DNA of 64,000 bases, from assembly GCF_049639735.1 (NCBI RefSeq), contig NZ_JBEVVA010000003.1, positions 1 to 64,000 on the forward strand, read 5' to 3'. Under the pieces are notes generated by a model that searched no databases, was not told the origin of the DNA, and saw only the letters and a list, made by a program, of their open reading frames with translations. Positions 19,241 to 27,538 of the stretch are shown here, piece by piece (within the stretch, counting starts at the first letter, position 1; the number at the start of each line of letters is the position of its first letter). Made by a program: the position numbers and the translations under genes. The DNA is from Elusimicrobium simillimum (GTDB lineage: Bacteria > Elusimicrobiota > Elusimicrobia > Elusimicrobiales > Elusimicrobiaceae).

Positions 19241-19344
19241 CTTTCAATTTTGAAGTGGTTTTTTATTTTCTTGACCGCAGACAGTACTTAAAAGCGAAGC
19301 GTACGGCAAGGTCAAGAAAATAAAAAAACGCTCAAAAGTGAAAG
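19241..19344. repeat. Long variable-stem hairpin element A
   Basis: The left arm (19241-19276) and right arm (19310-19344) pair over about 35 positions with a few mismatches; the inner 17 bases (TTTTTTATTTTCTTGACC against its complement) are essentially perfect. The 33-base loop contains AAGCGAAGCG. The left arm carries TTTGAAGTGG and the right arm CGCTCAAAAG, matching the flanks of the elements near 26.3, 27.9 and 28.2 kb, although the stem bases differ. It lies downstream of etfA beyond its terminator. Confidence 0.8.
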
Positions 19345-19375
19345 CTGGTGTGCCGTGGAATAAGAAATAAAAATA

Positions 19376-19412
19376 TAAAAACCCCCGCTCATTTGAGCGG
19401 GGCTTTTTTTAT
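19376..19412 (-). terminator. Terminator of the acyl-CoA dehydrogenase/etf operon
   Basis: On the minus strand AAGCCCCGCTC and GAGCGGGGGTT pair around AAAT, followed by T residues. It begins at the end of etfA. Confidence 0.88.
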
Positions 19413-20602
19413 TTAGATTTTTTAACTTCTTCTATTACTTTTGGCAGTATCTGGTGCGCGTCGCCCACTATACCAAACTTACAGACGTTAAATATAGGCG
19501 CCTGCGGGTCTTTGTTAATGGCAATGATAGTGTCGGATGCGTCCATACCCACGGTATGCTGTACCGCGCCGCTTATGCCGCACGCTACGTAAAGTTTGGG
19601 GCGTACGGTAACGCCGCTTTGGCCAACCTGTTTTTCTTTTTCAATTAAGCCAAGGTCTATGGCCGCTCTGCTTGCGCCAACCGCTCCGCCAAGTTCTTTG
19701 GCCAAATCACCAAGCAAGCTAAAACCGACTTCCGTCTTCATTCCTCTGCCGCCGGAAATTATAACTTCCGCCTCATCCAGCTTCTCGCTTTCGTTAACAG
19801 GGTCAATGTGTTTATTAAGTATTCTTACTCTGGCAGCTTTGGGTGTAATGGCGATAGCCTCTTCAATCACCGCCGCATTCGCGCCGGGGGCCGAAACTTC
19901 TTTCTTCATTACATTAGGTCTTACGGTGGCCATTTGCGGGCGGTGGTTAGGCGTTAAAATATCCGCCATAATATTGCCGCCAAAAGCGGGACGTGTTTGC
20001 ACCAAATTGCGGTCCGCGTTTATTGAAAGCGCGGTACAGTCGGCTGTTAAACCTACAAATATTTCAGATGATATTCTTGGCGATAAATCTCTGCCCACAT
20101 ATGTTGACGGGAACAAAACAATGCTGGGTTTATATTTTTTAATCAACTGTATCATGGCGTTAGCGTAAGCGTCGGTATTATAATCTTTATAACCCGCGCC
20201 GTTTACACTGTAAATTTTGCTGGCGCCGTATGAGGAAATTTCAGCAAAAGAATTTTGCATGCTATCGCCAATTACAACAGCGCATAATTCTTCGCCTAAA
20301 GAAGCGGCCAGCTCACGCCCTTTGCTTAACAGCTCATAACCTACGGGGCGTATTTTTTGCACAGCGCCCTCGGTTATAACTTCCATAAAAATCCAAACGC
20401 CTTTGTAGGCGGATATATCAGCCGCCGGGCCCGCCTGCGCGGGCATGGTAATGCACTTTATGGGGCACTCGGGTATACAAGCGCCGCACATTGTGCAGGA
20501 AGAGTTGACCACGGCCTTTTTATCCACCATGGTAAGCGCGCCAAAGGGGCATGTGCGTACGCATTTGCCGCAGCCTATACAATTAGAACCTATGTTAATC
20601 AT
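19409..20602 (-). CDS. etfA: Electron transfer flavoprotein alpha subunit with N-terminal double [4Fe-4S] ferredoxin domain
   Basis: This 397-residue protein begins with two iron-sulfur motifs (CIGCGKCVRTCP, about 8-19, and CTMCGACIPECP, about 36-47). It continues with the EtfA nucleotide-binding fold and ends in the FAD domain (VGQSGVTVRPKLYVACGISGAVQH...INKDPQAPIF). Ferredoxin-fused EtfA is known from anaerobes, for example the caffeyl-CoA reductase system of Acetobacterium woodii, where the complex takes part in flavin-based electron bifurcation. Here it overlaps etfB by four bases and lies downstream of an acyl-CoA dehydrogenase, so a similar three-subunit complex is plausible. Bifurcation itself is inference. 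Confidence 0.9.
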   Translation of the reverse strand: MINIGSNCIGCGKCVRTCPFGALTMVDKKAVVNSSCTMCGACIPECPIKCITMPAQAGPAADISAYKGVWIFMEVITEGAVQKIRPVGYELLSKGRELAASLGEELCAVVIGDSMQNSFAEISSYGASKIYSVNGAGYKDYNTDAYANAMIQLIKKYKPSIVLFPSTYVGRDLSPRISSEIFVGLTADCTALSINADRNLVQTRPAFGGNIMADILTPNHRPQMATVRPNVMKKEVSAPGANAAVIEEAIAITPKAARVRILNKHIDPVNESEKLDEAEVIISGGRGMKTEVGFSLLGDLAKELGGAVGASRAAIDLGLIEKEKQVGQSGVTVRPKLYVACGISGAVQHTVGMDASDTIIAINKDPQAPIFNVCKFGIVGDAHQILPKVIEEVKKSK

Positions 20603-21387
20603 TTAATCAAACTCTCCTTTCTCAAAATGTCCACTATTCTGGCGGCAAGGTCAGGCGCGGAGCCTGTAAAAATCTCGCCTTTTGCCCTGGCCGGCGGCGG
20701 GAAAATGCGGCCCACGCGTGTGGGCGAGCCGTCTAAGCCAAGCTTTTTAGCGTCGGCGTTAATATCCGCCGCGCCCCATGTTTCCACAGGTTTTTCCTGC
20801 GCGTGAAAAGCGCCTAAGAATGACGGGTATTTGGCCTGGTAATCATGCGGCATTGTTGTTGTGATAAGGGCCGGAAGGTCAGCTTCCATTACCTGGTGCC
20901 CGCCGTCAATAAGTTTACTTACAACAGCTTTTCTGCCGTCAGAGTCTACAGCGGTGCAAAATGTAATTTGGGGCATGTCTAAGTGGTATGCTATGCCGGG
21001 GCCTGTTTGGGCGGTGTCGCCGTCAATTGCCATTTGGCCGCAAAGCACTAAATCAGTTTTGCCTATTTTTTTAATAGCCTGGGCCAAAGCGTAAGATGTT
21101 GCCCATGTGTCAGAGCCCGCGAACTCGCGGCCTGAAAGTAAAATGCCTCTATCCGCGCCTAAAGCTAAGGCTAAGCGTATAACCGCCAATGCCTGCGCCG
21201 GGCCCATGGATAAAACGGTAACCGTGGCGCCTGTTTTTGCCTTGATAGCTATGGCCTGCTCAAGAGCATAGTGGTCATACGGGTTTAAAATGCTGGGTAC
21301 GCCCGCGCGTATTAATGTGCCTGTCTTAGGGTCAACTTTTACCTGGGTTGAGTCCGGCACTTGTTTTATGCAAACAACTATATTCAT
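20599..21387 (-). CDS. etfB: Electron transfer flavoprotein beta subunit
   Basis: This 262-residue protein starts after AGGAACGAAT. It has the EtfB N-terminus (MNIVVCIKQVPDSTQVKVDP), the AMP/FAD-binding NPYDHYALEQAIAIK, and GADRGILLSGREFAGSDTWATSYAL followed by LVLCGQMAIDGDTAQTGPGIA. The last motif is conserved in EtfB. It sits between etfA (four-base overlap) and the dehydrogenase (eight bases upstream), so all three are one operon. Confidence 0.93.
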   Translation of the reverse strand: MNIVVCIKQVPDSTQVKVDPKTGTLIRAGVPSILNPYDHYALEQAIAIKAKTGATVTVLSMGPAQALAVIRLALALGADRGILLSGREFAGSDTWATSYALAQAIKKIGKTDLVLCGQMAIDGDTAQTGPGIAYHLDMPQITFCTAVDSDGRKAVVSKLIDGGHQVMEADLPALITTTMPHDYQAKYPSFLGAFHAQEKPVETWGAADINADAKKLGLDGSPTRVGRIFPPPARAKGEIFTGSAPDLAARIVDILRKESLIK

Positions 21388-21395
21388 ATTCGTTC

Positions 21396-23036
21396 CTATT
21401 TTTTGAAAAGTTCTTTTAATTTGAGTGATACTGTATCACTGTCTTCAATAATACCGCGCATTTTGTCTTCTATAGCAATAAGGTTTACGTCCTGGCTCAT
21501 CTGCGCCGCGTTTGCGTTGCCCGCGCCAAGTACGTATTTTAAACCTTTTGAAGCGACGTCAAAAGCCATCTCTCTCGCCAAAACACGTGACATTGTTTGT
21601 AATGTGGCAAGGTCAAAGCGGGAGCCCTCGGTAATTTTACCTTCGGCGCAGTCTTTGGCAAAGATATAGGCCACTTCGGCGTTAGAAATAAGTTCGCCAA
21701 GTTTAAATGTAACAAACTGGTGCCTCGTAAGTTTTTGCAGTCTGCATTCTTCAAGTATTCTTGCCAAGGCTTTTAAACCTAAGGCTACGCTGTCCGCGCC
21801 TACATTAGGGTTTTTGGCGTGGGCGGCGTCCATTTCTGCAGCCATGTTTATGTAATACTGGCCGCGGCTTTTTAAATGTTCCTGCCAGCGCCCGCGGTAA
21901 ATGGTCATTTCCATAACTTCGCTGGTGCCCTCATAAATGCAGGTAATTTTAACGTCCCTTTTTATTTTTTCTACGGAAAATTCTTTAGTATAGCCAAAGC
22001 CGCCAAGCGCCTGTATGGCGTGCTCGGCCGCGTTGTTGCCCTCTTCGGTAGCGTAGTATTTTGCTATCGCGCCCTCTGTAGCAAGGCCGTGGTTGTTAAC
22101 GTCTAACTGTTTGGCAACCCAGTCAATGTAAGACCTTACGGCTTCAAAGCGGATATAGTGCGGCGTAATAAACTTGAGCATATAGCCTTGTTTATCAACC
22201 AGCGGGCTGCCCGCCTGCACACGCTGCTGGGCATACTGAACGGCTGTTTCTACAGCTTCTTCGCCCGCGCCTAAACCGAAAGCGGCCACCATCAAACGGG
22301 TGTAGCCGAATACGGCCTGCGCCTGTAATAACCCTTGGCCTTCTTTAAGACCGATAAGGTTTTCGACAGGTACAAAAACTTCGTCAAAGGAAAGGCCTGT
22401 TGTGTTTGACAGCCTGATGCCGTGCTTATCTTCGTGCGCGTCCTGGGTAAAACCGGGTGCGCCCTTCTCCATAATAAACCATGACGGGCCGCCGGGGGCT
22501 ATGGCTAAAACTGTGTAAATATCGGCCACGCCGCCATTAGAAATCCACATTTTGCTGCCTGTGATTTTATAGCCTTTAAGTACGCCGTTTTCTACAACGT
22601 GTTCGGCGCGGGTGCGGAGCGACACAAGGTCACTGCCGGCGTCGGCCTCTGTGGCGCCGTACGCTACTAAAAGTTGTTCGCTGGCTATTTTGCCAAACCA
22701 TTTGGCCTTTTGTTCCTGGGTGCCGCCAACGTTAAGCGGGTCAGAACCTAAAAATGTAGCGAATACAGATGTGCCTATGCCAAGATCAATCCTGGCAAGT
22801 TCTTCACAAATTCTGTAAATGTCTGTTGTGCTGCCTGCAAGGCCGCCGTATTCTATGGGGATTAAAAGAAGATGAACGCCCAAAACATTGGGGTCGTACA
22901 TGTCTTTAATAAGACTGAGGGGGATTTCATTTTTCTCGTCGTGTTCTCTAAGGAAGTTGAACGAAATATTATTTTTGGCGTATTGTCTTAAGCTGTCCAG
23001 CATTAAGTTACGTGTGGTAACGTCTATTTTTGCCAT
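21396..23036 (-). CDS. Acyl-CoA dehydrogenase
   Basis: The start at 23036 follows CCGGAGATATAT; the in-frame ATG at 23069 lacks a site. The 546-residue protein has the N-terminal helical domain, AYGATEADAGSDLVSLRTRA and KMWISNGGVADIYTVLA (flavin and CoA contacts), and the C-terminal IQALGGFGYTKEFSVEK..RDVKITCIYEGTSEVM, which includes the usual region for the catalytic Glu in the family. About 150 C-terminal residues extend beyond a classical 380-residue enzyme, as in longer subfamilies. It probably reduces or oxidises an acyl-CoA/enoyl-CoA pair and passes electrons through the adjacent EtfAB. The substrate is unknown. Confidence 0.9.
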   Translation of the reverse strand: MAKIDVTTRNLMLDSLRQYAKNNISFNFLREHDEKNEIPLSLIKDMYDPNVLGVHLLLIPIEYGGLAGSTTDIYRICEELARIDLGIGTSVFATFLGSDPLNVGGTQEQKAKWFGKIASEQLLVAYGATEADAGSDLVSLRTRAEHVVENGVLKGYKITGSKMWISNGGVADIYTVLAIAPGGPSWFIMEKGAPGFTQDAHEDKHGIRLSNTTGLSFDEVFVPVENLIGLKEGQGLLQAQAVFGYTRLMVAAFGLGAGEEAVETAVQYAQQRVQAGSPLVDKQGYMLKFITPHYIRFEAVRSYIDWVAKQLDVNNHGLATEGAIAKYYATEEGNNAAEHAIQALGGFGYTKEFSVEKIKRDVKITCIYEGTSEVMEMTIYRGRWQEHLKSRGQYYINMAAEMDAAHAKNPNVGADSVALGLKALARILEECRLQKLTRHQFVTFKLGELISNAEVAYIFAKDCAEGKITEGSRFDLATLQTMSRVLAREMAFDVASKGLKYVLGAGNANAAQMSQDVNLIAIEDKMRGIIEDSDTVSLKLKELFKK

Positions 23037-23737
23037 ATATATCTCCGGTTTAGTATAAGCTTTATACAAGCGGCTGCGTAGCGGGCTTGCTAGCCCTGCG
23101 CGCAGGCAACACTTGTGATTTTAAGCTTATAAATATTTTATCATTTTAGGAGGTATTGATATATGTTTTAGGTTAAGCTAACTTTTGGGGATATGCTGAA
23201 ATAGCGCGGTATTAATATATACAAACTTAGCTGAAAATTTACTTGGTCCCCTCACGCTCGTACCTCGCTGAGGGAACGGCACTTTATTTTATAACGGCAT
23301 TTATAACCCTACCCCCGCTTTGCGGGTACTCCCCTTTTGATAAAGGGGAGAAAATATAACGGCATTAATTAATTGCGCCCGTCTTCGCTCCGCTACTACG
23401 CGGCAAAGCTCGTACCTCGCTTCATTAAATCCCTCCCGGCTGCGCCGTACTCCCTTTACAAAAGGGAGAAAACGGCTGTTTGTCAATACCTTGCCCTAAC
23501 ATGTACTTTTCTTGCTGTTTTGTTTTTGGGTTTAATAAAAAAGTTGTCATGTTGAGGAGCGGCTTCAAAGCCGCGACGTAAACATCTACCGCTTGGGTTG
23601 TTACGCTTTGCGTGGCAAAGGCAACATTAGCGCAGTTAAATTGCATTTTCTTATTACCAATTACTAACACACTTTTTGTTCCCCAGTAGAACCTTTTTTG
23701 AACACCCCCGCAAGGCCGGTCATTTTCAACGGTATAC
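23037..23737. repeat. 700-base spacer with several dispersed repeats
   Basis: I see no gene here. Recognisable pieces are: GTCCCCTCACGCTCGTACCTC then GCTGAGGGAACGGC (23246-23281), also present near 19059 and 27589; two diverged copies of CCCT.CC.GCT..GC.GTACTCCC then TT..AAAGGG.GA (23308-23352 and 23430-23471); and GTTGAGGAG-CGGCTTCAAAGCCG-CGACGTAAACATCTACCGC (23553-23594), which recurs inverted near 63.8 kb with a different hairpin. Codon-like structure is absent. Confidence 0.65.
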
Positions 23738-23768
23738 AAAAAAGCCCCGCCATTAGGCGGGGCTTTTA
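23738..23768 (-). terminator. Terminator after rplA
   Basis: AAAAAGCCCCGCC and GGCGGGGCTTTT pair over 11-12 bases around ATTA. It lies 18 bases past the rplA stop and can act in both directions. Confidence 0.88.
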
Positions 23769-23785
23769 GTTTGCAAAAGAGTTAC

Positions 23786-24466
23786 TTATATTTTGTTGGA
23801 GTCTACGCGTACGCCGGGGCCCATGGTTGAGCTGACGCTTACGCTTTTAACATACTGGCCTTTTGCAGTTGCGGGTTTAATTCTGAGGATTGTATCCATA
23901 ACGGCTTTGATATTAGCGGCTAATTTATCCGCGTCAAAGCTTGTTTTGCCTACGATTGTGTGAACTATACCATACGCGTCTGCTTTAAATTCAATTCTGC
24001 CTGCTTTTAATTCTTTAATAGCTGTGGCAAGATCAAATGTAACAGTACCGCTTTTGGGGTTAGGCATTAAGCCGCGGGGGCCAAGCACCTTTGCCGCTTT
24101 GGAAAGGTCTTTCATTGTGTCGGGTGTTGAAAGAAGTACGTCAAAGTTAATTTTACCTGCCATAACTTCTTCAATAATATCGTCACCGCCTACAATGTCC
24201 GCGCCGGCGTCTTGGGCTTCTTTAGCTTTTTCACCTTTGGCTACTACGGCGATTCTTTTGGTTTTGCCTGTGCCGTTAGGTAAAACTACCGTGCTTCTAA
24301 CCTGCTGGTCTGCTTTTTTGGTATCGACGCCTAAGGCAACGTGAAGTTCAACTGTTTCGTCAAACTTAGCTTTTGCGTTGTCTTTAACTATAGCTACCGC
24401 TTCAGGCAGTAAATACTGTTTTTTAACGTCTACATTTTTTCTTGCTGCTTCAATTCTTTTTCCCAT
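23786..24466 (-). CDS. rplA: 50S ribosomal protein L1
   Basis: This 226-residue protein has the L1 hallmarks: KRIEAARKNVD at the start, FDETVELHVALGVD, STVVLPNGTGKTKRIAV, the central GPRGLMPNPKSGTV, and a C-terminus ending in SSTMGPGVRVD. L1 binds 23S rRNA at the mobile stalk next to the E site and, in many bacteria, represses its own mRNA. It normally follows rplK directly; here a secreted-protein gene lies between them. Confidence 0.97.
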   Translation of the reverse strand: MGKRIEAARKNVDVKKQYLLPEAVAIVKDNAKAKFDETVELHVALGVDTKKADQQVRSTVVLPNGTGKTKRIAVVAKGEKAKEAQDAGADIVGGDDIIEEVMAGKINFDVLLSTPDTMKDLSKAAKVLGPRGLMPNPKSGTVTFDLATAIKELKAGRIEFKADAYGIVHTIVGKTSFDADKLAANIKAVMDTILRIKPATAKGQYVKSVSVSSTMGPGVRVDSNKI

Positions 24467-24512
24467 ACTGTCTCCTTATTAAAGGTCCTAACGCGGGGAC
24501 AACCCCGCTGCC

Positions 24513-24917
24513 TCACTGTTTTACTGTTCTTAATTTTTGCCAGAACGTTTTTTTTGTGATAGGGTAAATAACCTTTTCATCATTATAATTTACTTCTGTA
24601 CACAACCATGCGTAGTCCATCTTTGGCATATTAGGAGAATGTCTGTTGAATTTAATATCAAAACAACCAAATTTCTTATCTTTTTGGTATGAATATTTTT
24701 CTGTATGAATAAAATACCGATTAACGGACCAATCATCAGAAAAACTGTTATAAAATTTTATATTCAATTCAATACTTGAGTCAATTAATAAAATACTTTT
24801 AAAAACTGACATTTGTTTTTCCGTAACATTTTCTTTATTGTAATTATACTCTTTGGCATTCAAACCAAAAGAGGAAAACATACTAAAAAACAATATTCCA
24901 AGAAAAACTTTTCTCAT
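24513..24917 (-). CDS. Small secreted protein of unknown function between rplK and rplA
   Basis: The start at 24917 follows GGAGG with ideal spacing. The 134-residue protein has a signal peptide (MRKVFLGILFFSMFSSFGLNA) and a mature part rich in Tyr, Lys, Asn and Phe (NYNKENVTEKQ; FDIKFNRHSPNMPK; YAWLCTEVNYND) with two Cys. I recognise no family. The coding sequence is visibly more AT-rich than its ribosomal neighbours, which suggests later insertion. It has the same orientation and so is probably carried on the ribosomal transcript. Confidence 0.7.
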   Translation of the reverse strand: MRKVFLGILFFSMFSSFGLNAKEYNYNKENVTEKQMSVFKSILLIDSSIELNIKFYNSFSDDWSVNRYFIHTEKYSYQKDKKFGCFDIKFNRHSPNMPKMDYAWLCTEVNYNDEKVIYPITKKTFWQKLRTVKQ

Positions 24918-24946
24918 AAAAGCCTCCGACAATCTTGCTTTCGTTT

Positions 24947-25381
24947 CTAACCTGCGATATCTACACCCATGCTGCGGGCTGTGCCTTTTACCATTTCAGC
25001 TGCTTGCTTGATGTCTTTTGTGTTTAAATCGGGCAGTTTTTCCGCGGCGATTTCTTCACACTGCTTTTGGGTAAGTTTGCCCACTTTATCTTTATGGGGT
25101 GTACCGGAACCCTTGGCGGCGCCAAGCTTTTTAACAATTAATACAGCCATAGGCGGCATTTTTGTGATGAAGGAGAAAGTTCTGTCTTCATAAACTGAGA
25201 TGACTACAGGAATCTTAATCCCTTTTTCTAATTTTGCGGTTTTAGCATTAAACTGTTTGCAGAACTCCATGATGTTAACGCCGTGCTGGCCCAAAGCGGG
25301 ACCGACCGGGGGTGCCGGGTTAGCTGACCCTGCGCCAATTTGCAGTTTAATATAACCTTTTATTTTCTTCTCTTTTGCCAT
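24947..25381 (-). CDS. rplK: 50S ribosomal protein L11
   Basis: This 144-residue protein has the L11 motifs: KLQIGAGSANPAPPVGPALG with the conserved NIMEFCKQFNAKT, and the C-terminal RNA-binding domain (AAKGSGTPHKDKVGKLT; LNTKDIKQAAEMVKGTARSMG). It binds the GTPase centre of 23S rRNA and is needed for stringent-response sensing. It lies downstream of nusG and upstream of the inserted secreted-protein gene. Confidence 0.97.
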   Translation of the reverse strand: MAKEKKIKGYIKLQIGAGSANPAPPVGPALGQHGVNIMEFCKQFNAKTAKLEKGIKIPVVISVYEDRTFSFITKMPPMAVLIVKKLGAAKGSGTPHKDKVGKLTQKQCEEIAAEKLPDLNTKDIKQAAEMVKGTARSMGVDIAG

Positions 25382-25452
25382 ACTATTTAACTACTCCTTG
25401 AGTTTACTTCTTTTGTAAGCCGGCTTAAAATGTTAAACCGGGTTACATCAAA

Positions 25453-25989
25453 TTAGTTTATTTTTTCTACCTGTAAGAAATCTACTTCTACAGGGGTGGA
25501 ACGGTCAAAAACGTTAACCATAACTTTAAGCTTTGTCTTCTGGTTGTTAACTTCCTGCACAACGCCGATAAAATGTTTAAACGGACCCTCTGTAATGCGC
25601 ACGCTTTCGTTGGTTTCAAACTCAATAACGTGTTTAGGTCTGCCATCGCCGGGCTGGGTAAGCTCTAAAATACCCGCAATTTCTTCCTCAGGCAAAGCAA
25701 CCGGGTTAGGGTCGCCAAGAAAGCCTGTTACGCCGGAAATATTGCGTATAAACCAGTAGGCTTCGCTCGTCATGTCCATTTCAACTAAAACATAGCTGGG
25801 GAAAAACTTTCTTTTTCTCTGGATTTTTTTGTTTTGTTTTACTTCCACCACGTCTTCGGTAGGAACCAAAACCTGTAAAATCCTGTCGTTAAAACCTTGC
25901 ACTTCAGCCTGAAGTAAAATTTTTTCTTTTACTCTGTCTTCGTGCCCTGTTTGGGTGTGTACTATGTACCAAGCTTTATTTTCAGACAT
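25453..25989 (-). CDS. nusG: Transcription termination/antitermination factor NusG
   Basis: This 178-residue protein has the NGN domain (AWYIVHTQTGHEDRVKEKI...FFPSYVLVEM.....WFIRNISGVTGFLG) and a C-terminal KOW domain (VRITEGPFKHFIGVVQEVN). The length is typical of the short form. It binds RNA polymerase and couples it to Rho or ribosomes. It starts two bases past the secE stop, so the pair is cotranscribed. Confidence 0.97.
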   Translation of the reverse strand: MSENKAWYIVHTQTGHEDRVKEKILLQAEVQGFNDRILQVLVPTEDVVEVKQNKKIQRKRKFFPSYVLVEMDMTSEAYWFIRNISGVTGFLGDPNPVALPEEEIAGILELTQPGDGRPKHVIEFETNESVRITEGPFKHFIGVVQEVNNQKTKLKVMVNVFDRSTPVEVDFLQVEKIN

Positions 25990-25991
25990 GG

Positions 25992-26183
25992 TTAAGCTCC
26001 TCTGCCCAAAATATAACCTATAACTTTAGAAAGGCCAAAATCTATAGCGCCCACATAAGCGGAAGCGATTGCCACCACTATAAAAACTAATATTGTGGAT
26101 TGTATAACTTCCTGCCTGCTAAGCCATTTAGACTTTTTAAGTTCGCCGTAGGCTTCGTGGAAAAATTTTATTATTTTATTCAT
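25992..26183 (-). CDS. secE: Preprotein translocase subunit SecE
   Basis: This 63-residue protein has the conserved amphipathic segment (FFHEAYGELKKSKWLSRQEVIQST) followed by one membrane helix (ILVFIVVAIASAYVGAIDFGLS). That is the minimal SecE of most bacteria, the clamp of the SecY channel. It lies in the usual position directly before nusG. The leader upstream contains the long hairpin at 26251-26380. Confidence 0.94.
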   Translation of the reverse strand: MNKIIKFFHEAYGELKKSKWLSRQEVIQSTILVFIVVAIASAYVGAIDFGLSKVIGYILGRGA

Positions 26184-26250
26184 TATTTTTCTCTCTATTA
26201 CTGAGTTTACATCAAATTATTTAGATTAGAAACGCGGATACACAAACCCG

Positions 26251-26380
26251 CGGATTTTCACAGGAGTTTGAGTTTATTTTTCATTTTCTTCGTTGTTCGG
26301 TATATTTACGAAGTAACACGCGAAGCGCGGACATATCCGAACATAAGAAAAAATGGAAAATAAGCCAAAATCCGAAGAAA
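26251..26380. repeat. Long variable-stem hairpin element B between tRNA-Trp and secE
   Basis: The left arm (26251-26300) holds ATTTTCACAGGAGTTTGAG and then a T-rich stem ending TTGTTCGG. The right arm (26337-26380) holds the complementary CCGAACATAAG, the A-rich return stem, and CCAAAATCCGAAGAAAAT. The arms pair over roughly 30 positions, with outer ATTTTC/GAAAAT closing pairs. The GC-rich loop contains CGCGAAGCGCGG. The flanks match the element at 27862-27980 almost base for base, while the stems are unrelated. It would be transcribed between tRNA-Trp and secE. Confidence 0.82.
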
Positions 26381-26381
26381 A

Positions 26382-26456
26382 TGGCAGGAGCGGAAGGACT
26401 CGAACCTTCAGTCCTGGTTTTGGAGACCAGTGGTTTACCAGTTAACCGACGCTCCC
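26382..26456 (-). tRNA. tRNA-Trp (CCA anticodon)
   Basis: The minus-strand sequence folds as a cloverleaf: acceptor GGGAGCG paired with CGCTCCT, anticodon stem CTGGT/ACCAG around CTCCAAA (anticodon CCA), T arm GAAGG-TTCGAGT-CCTTC, and an encoded 3' CCA. Its position between rpmG and secE is the usual one. Confidence 0.95.
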
Positions 26457-26552
26457 ATAAATCTTTAAGCGTTTTTTATGCTCTCGCATAAAAATGCCGC
26501 AGACTCTAAATCTAAATTGTCAAAAAACAATACTGCTAAAACTTAAAACCAA

Positions 26553-26714
26553 TTAGTTGGCTTTGCCTTCTTTATGCTTGGTTGATTTACCGCAGGCTTT
26601 GCAAAATTTGTTCATTTCAAGTTTAAAATCTTTCTTTTTGCCGCGGGCATAGTAATAGTTTTTATTTTTGCATTCTGTGCATGAGAGCACGATTGTAAGT
26701 CTTTCATTAGCCAT
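26553..26714 (-). CDS. rpmG: 50S ribosomal protein L33
   Basis: This 53-residue protein reads MANERLTIVLSCTECKNKNY at the N-terminus, then YARGKKKDFKLEMNKFCKACGKSTKHKE. Two Cys pairs (C..C and C..C) form a zinc ribbon, so this is the zinc-bearing L33 form. A GAGGAAC site precedes the ATG. It stands just upstream of tRNA-Trp and secE, the common bacterial order. Confidence 0.95.
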   Translation of the reverse strand: MANERLTIVLSCTECKNKNYYYARGKKKDFKLEMNKFCKACGKSTKHKEGKAN

Positions 26715-27029
26715 ATTTTGTTCCTCTTAAGTATCCGTACGATTGGACATTATAGTTAGTGCGGCTTAGCCGACACTTATGCTTAACATAGAATAAACGC
26801 CCTTGAGGGCATCATTTCCCGTCGGGGAATCTGTCCTCTAGAAGCATTTGCAAGCGGCTGCATATTCCGCTTATAGATATTATAACAAAAAAGCGCTCTT
26901 TCTGCTGGCGTTTTAATGTTGCATAATCTACTATTTATATATTTTAGTATTTATAGTCCTTTTATACAAGCCGCTAGACACCCCGTCACAAAAAAAGTAT
27001 CATTAATAATTATATATTAAGGAGTTTAT
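26715..27029. promoter_or_regulatory. Divergent spacer between rpmG and a pilin gene
   Basis: This 315-base spacer must hold the promoters of the minus-strand rpmG-secE-nusG-rplK-rplA transcript and the plus-strand pilin. A TATAAT lies on the minus strand at 26749-26754, without a good -35. A TTTCCCGTCGGGGAA hairpin lies near 26816-26830. The pilin has a clear AAGGAG site seven bases before its ATG. Fragments resembling ACAAGCGGCTGC (26850) also occur near 23069. Confidence 0.4.
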
Positions 27030-27527
27030 ATGAAAAAAGGTTTTACATTAATTGAATTGTTGGTAGTAGTATTAATTATAGGCATTTTGGCCGCCATTGC
27101 GCTGCCGCAATATACAAAAGCGGTGGAAAAGTCCCGCGCGGCGGAGGCTATGACAACATTAAAGGCATTACAAACAGCAGGCCTGGCCTGCAGGCTGGCC
27201 AACAGCGAGTCTTCATGTTGGTATGATGATTTAGACATAGAATTACCTAATGTTGACACGTCCGATGGCGGCGGGGAGCTTTTGATTACAAAGAATTTTG
27301 AATACTCTTTGGATGAAGGCGGGGCGGAAAATGCTTACGCGTGGCGTGTTAACAGCGCGTATGACTATCACATCCAATTTTTTGGCCCCAACTACACTAA
27401 TGACACAACAAAAAACAACAAACGTTTTTGTACCGCAATCAACGACAAGGGCAAACAGCTTTGCGCGGCTATCGGCGGCAAAAACCCCACAGCAAGCGGT
27501 GACAGAACAGAATATGAACTAAATTAG
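27030..27527 (+). CDS. Type IV pilin-like protein
   Basis: This 165-residue protein has a three-residue leader (MKKG) cleaved before F, the methylation-site Glu5 in FTLIELLVVV, and the conserved helix LIIGILAAIALPQYTKAVEKSR. The globular domain is Cys-containing (C.LANSESSCW; RFCTAIN..GKQLCAAIGG), probably disulfide-linked. It is a class III-signal (prepilin) protein exported and assembled by a type IV pilus or related machine not present in the window. It is one of three such genes here with near-identical N-termini and different C-termini. Confidence 0.9.
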   Translation: MKKGFTLIELLVVVLIIGILAAIALPQYTKAVEKSRAAEAMTTLKALQTAGLACRLANSESSCWYDDLDIELPNVDTSDGGGELLITKNFEYSLDEGGAENAYAWRVNSAYDYHIQFFGPNYTNDTTKNNKRFCTAINDKGKQLCAAIGGKNPTASGDRTEYELN

Positions 27528-27538
27528 TATATTTGCAA

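Noticed and set aside
23301..23739. ORFs of 60-104 codons on both strands of the rplA-dehydrogenase spacer
   Set aside because: They run across repeats and hairpins, have no ribosome-binding sites and encode no recognisable protein.
26715..27029. Replication origin in the divergent AT-rich spacer
   Set aside because: No DnaA boxes or origin-linked genes (dnaA, dnaN, gidA) are seen nearby.
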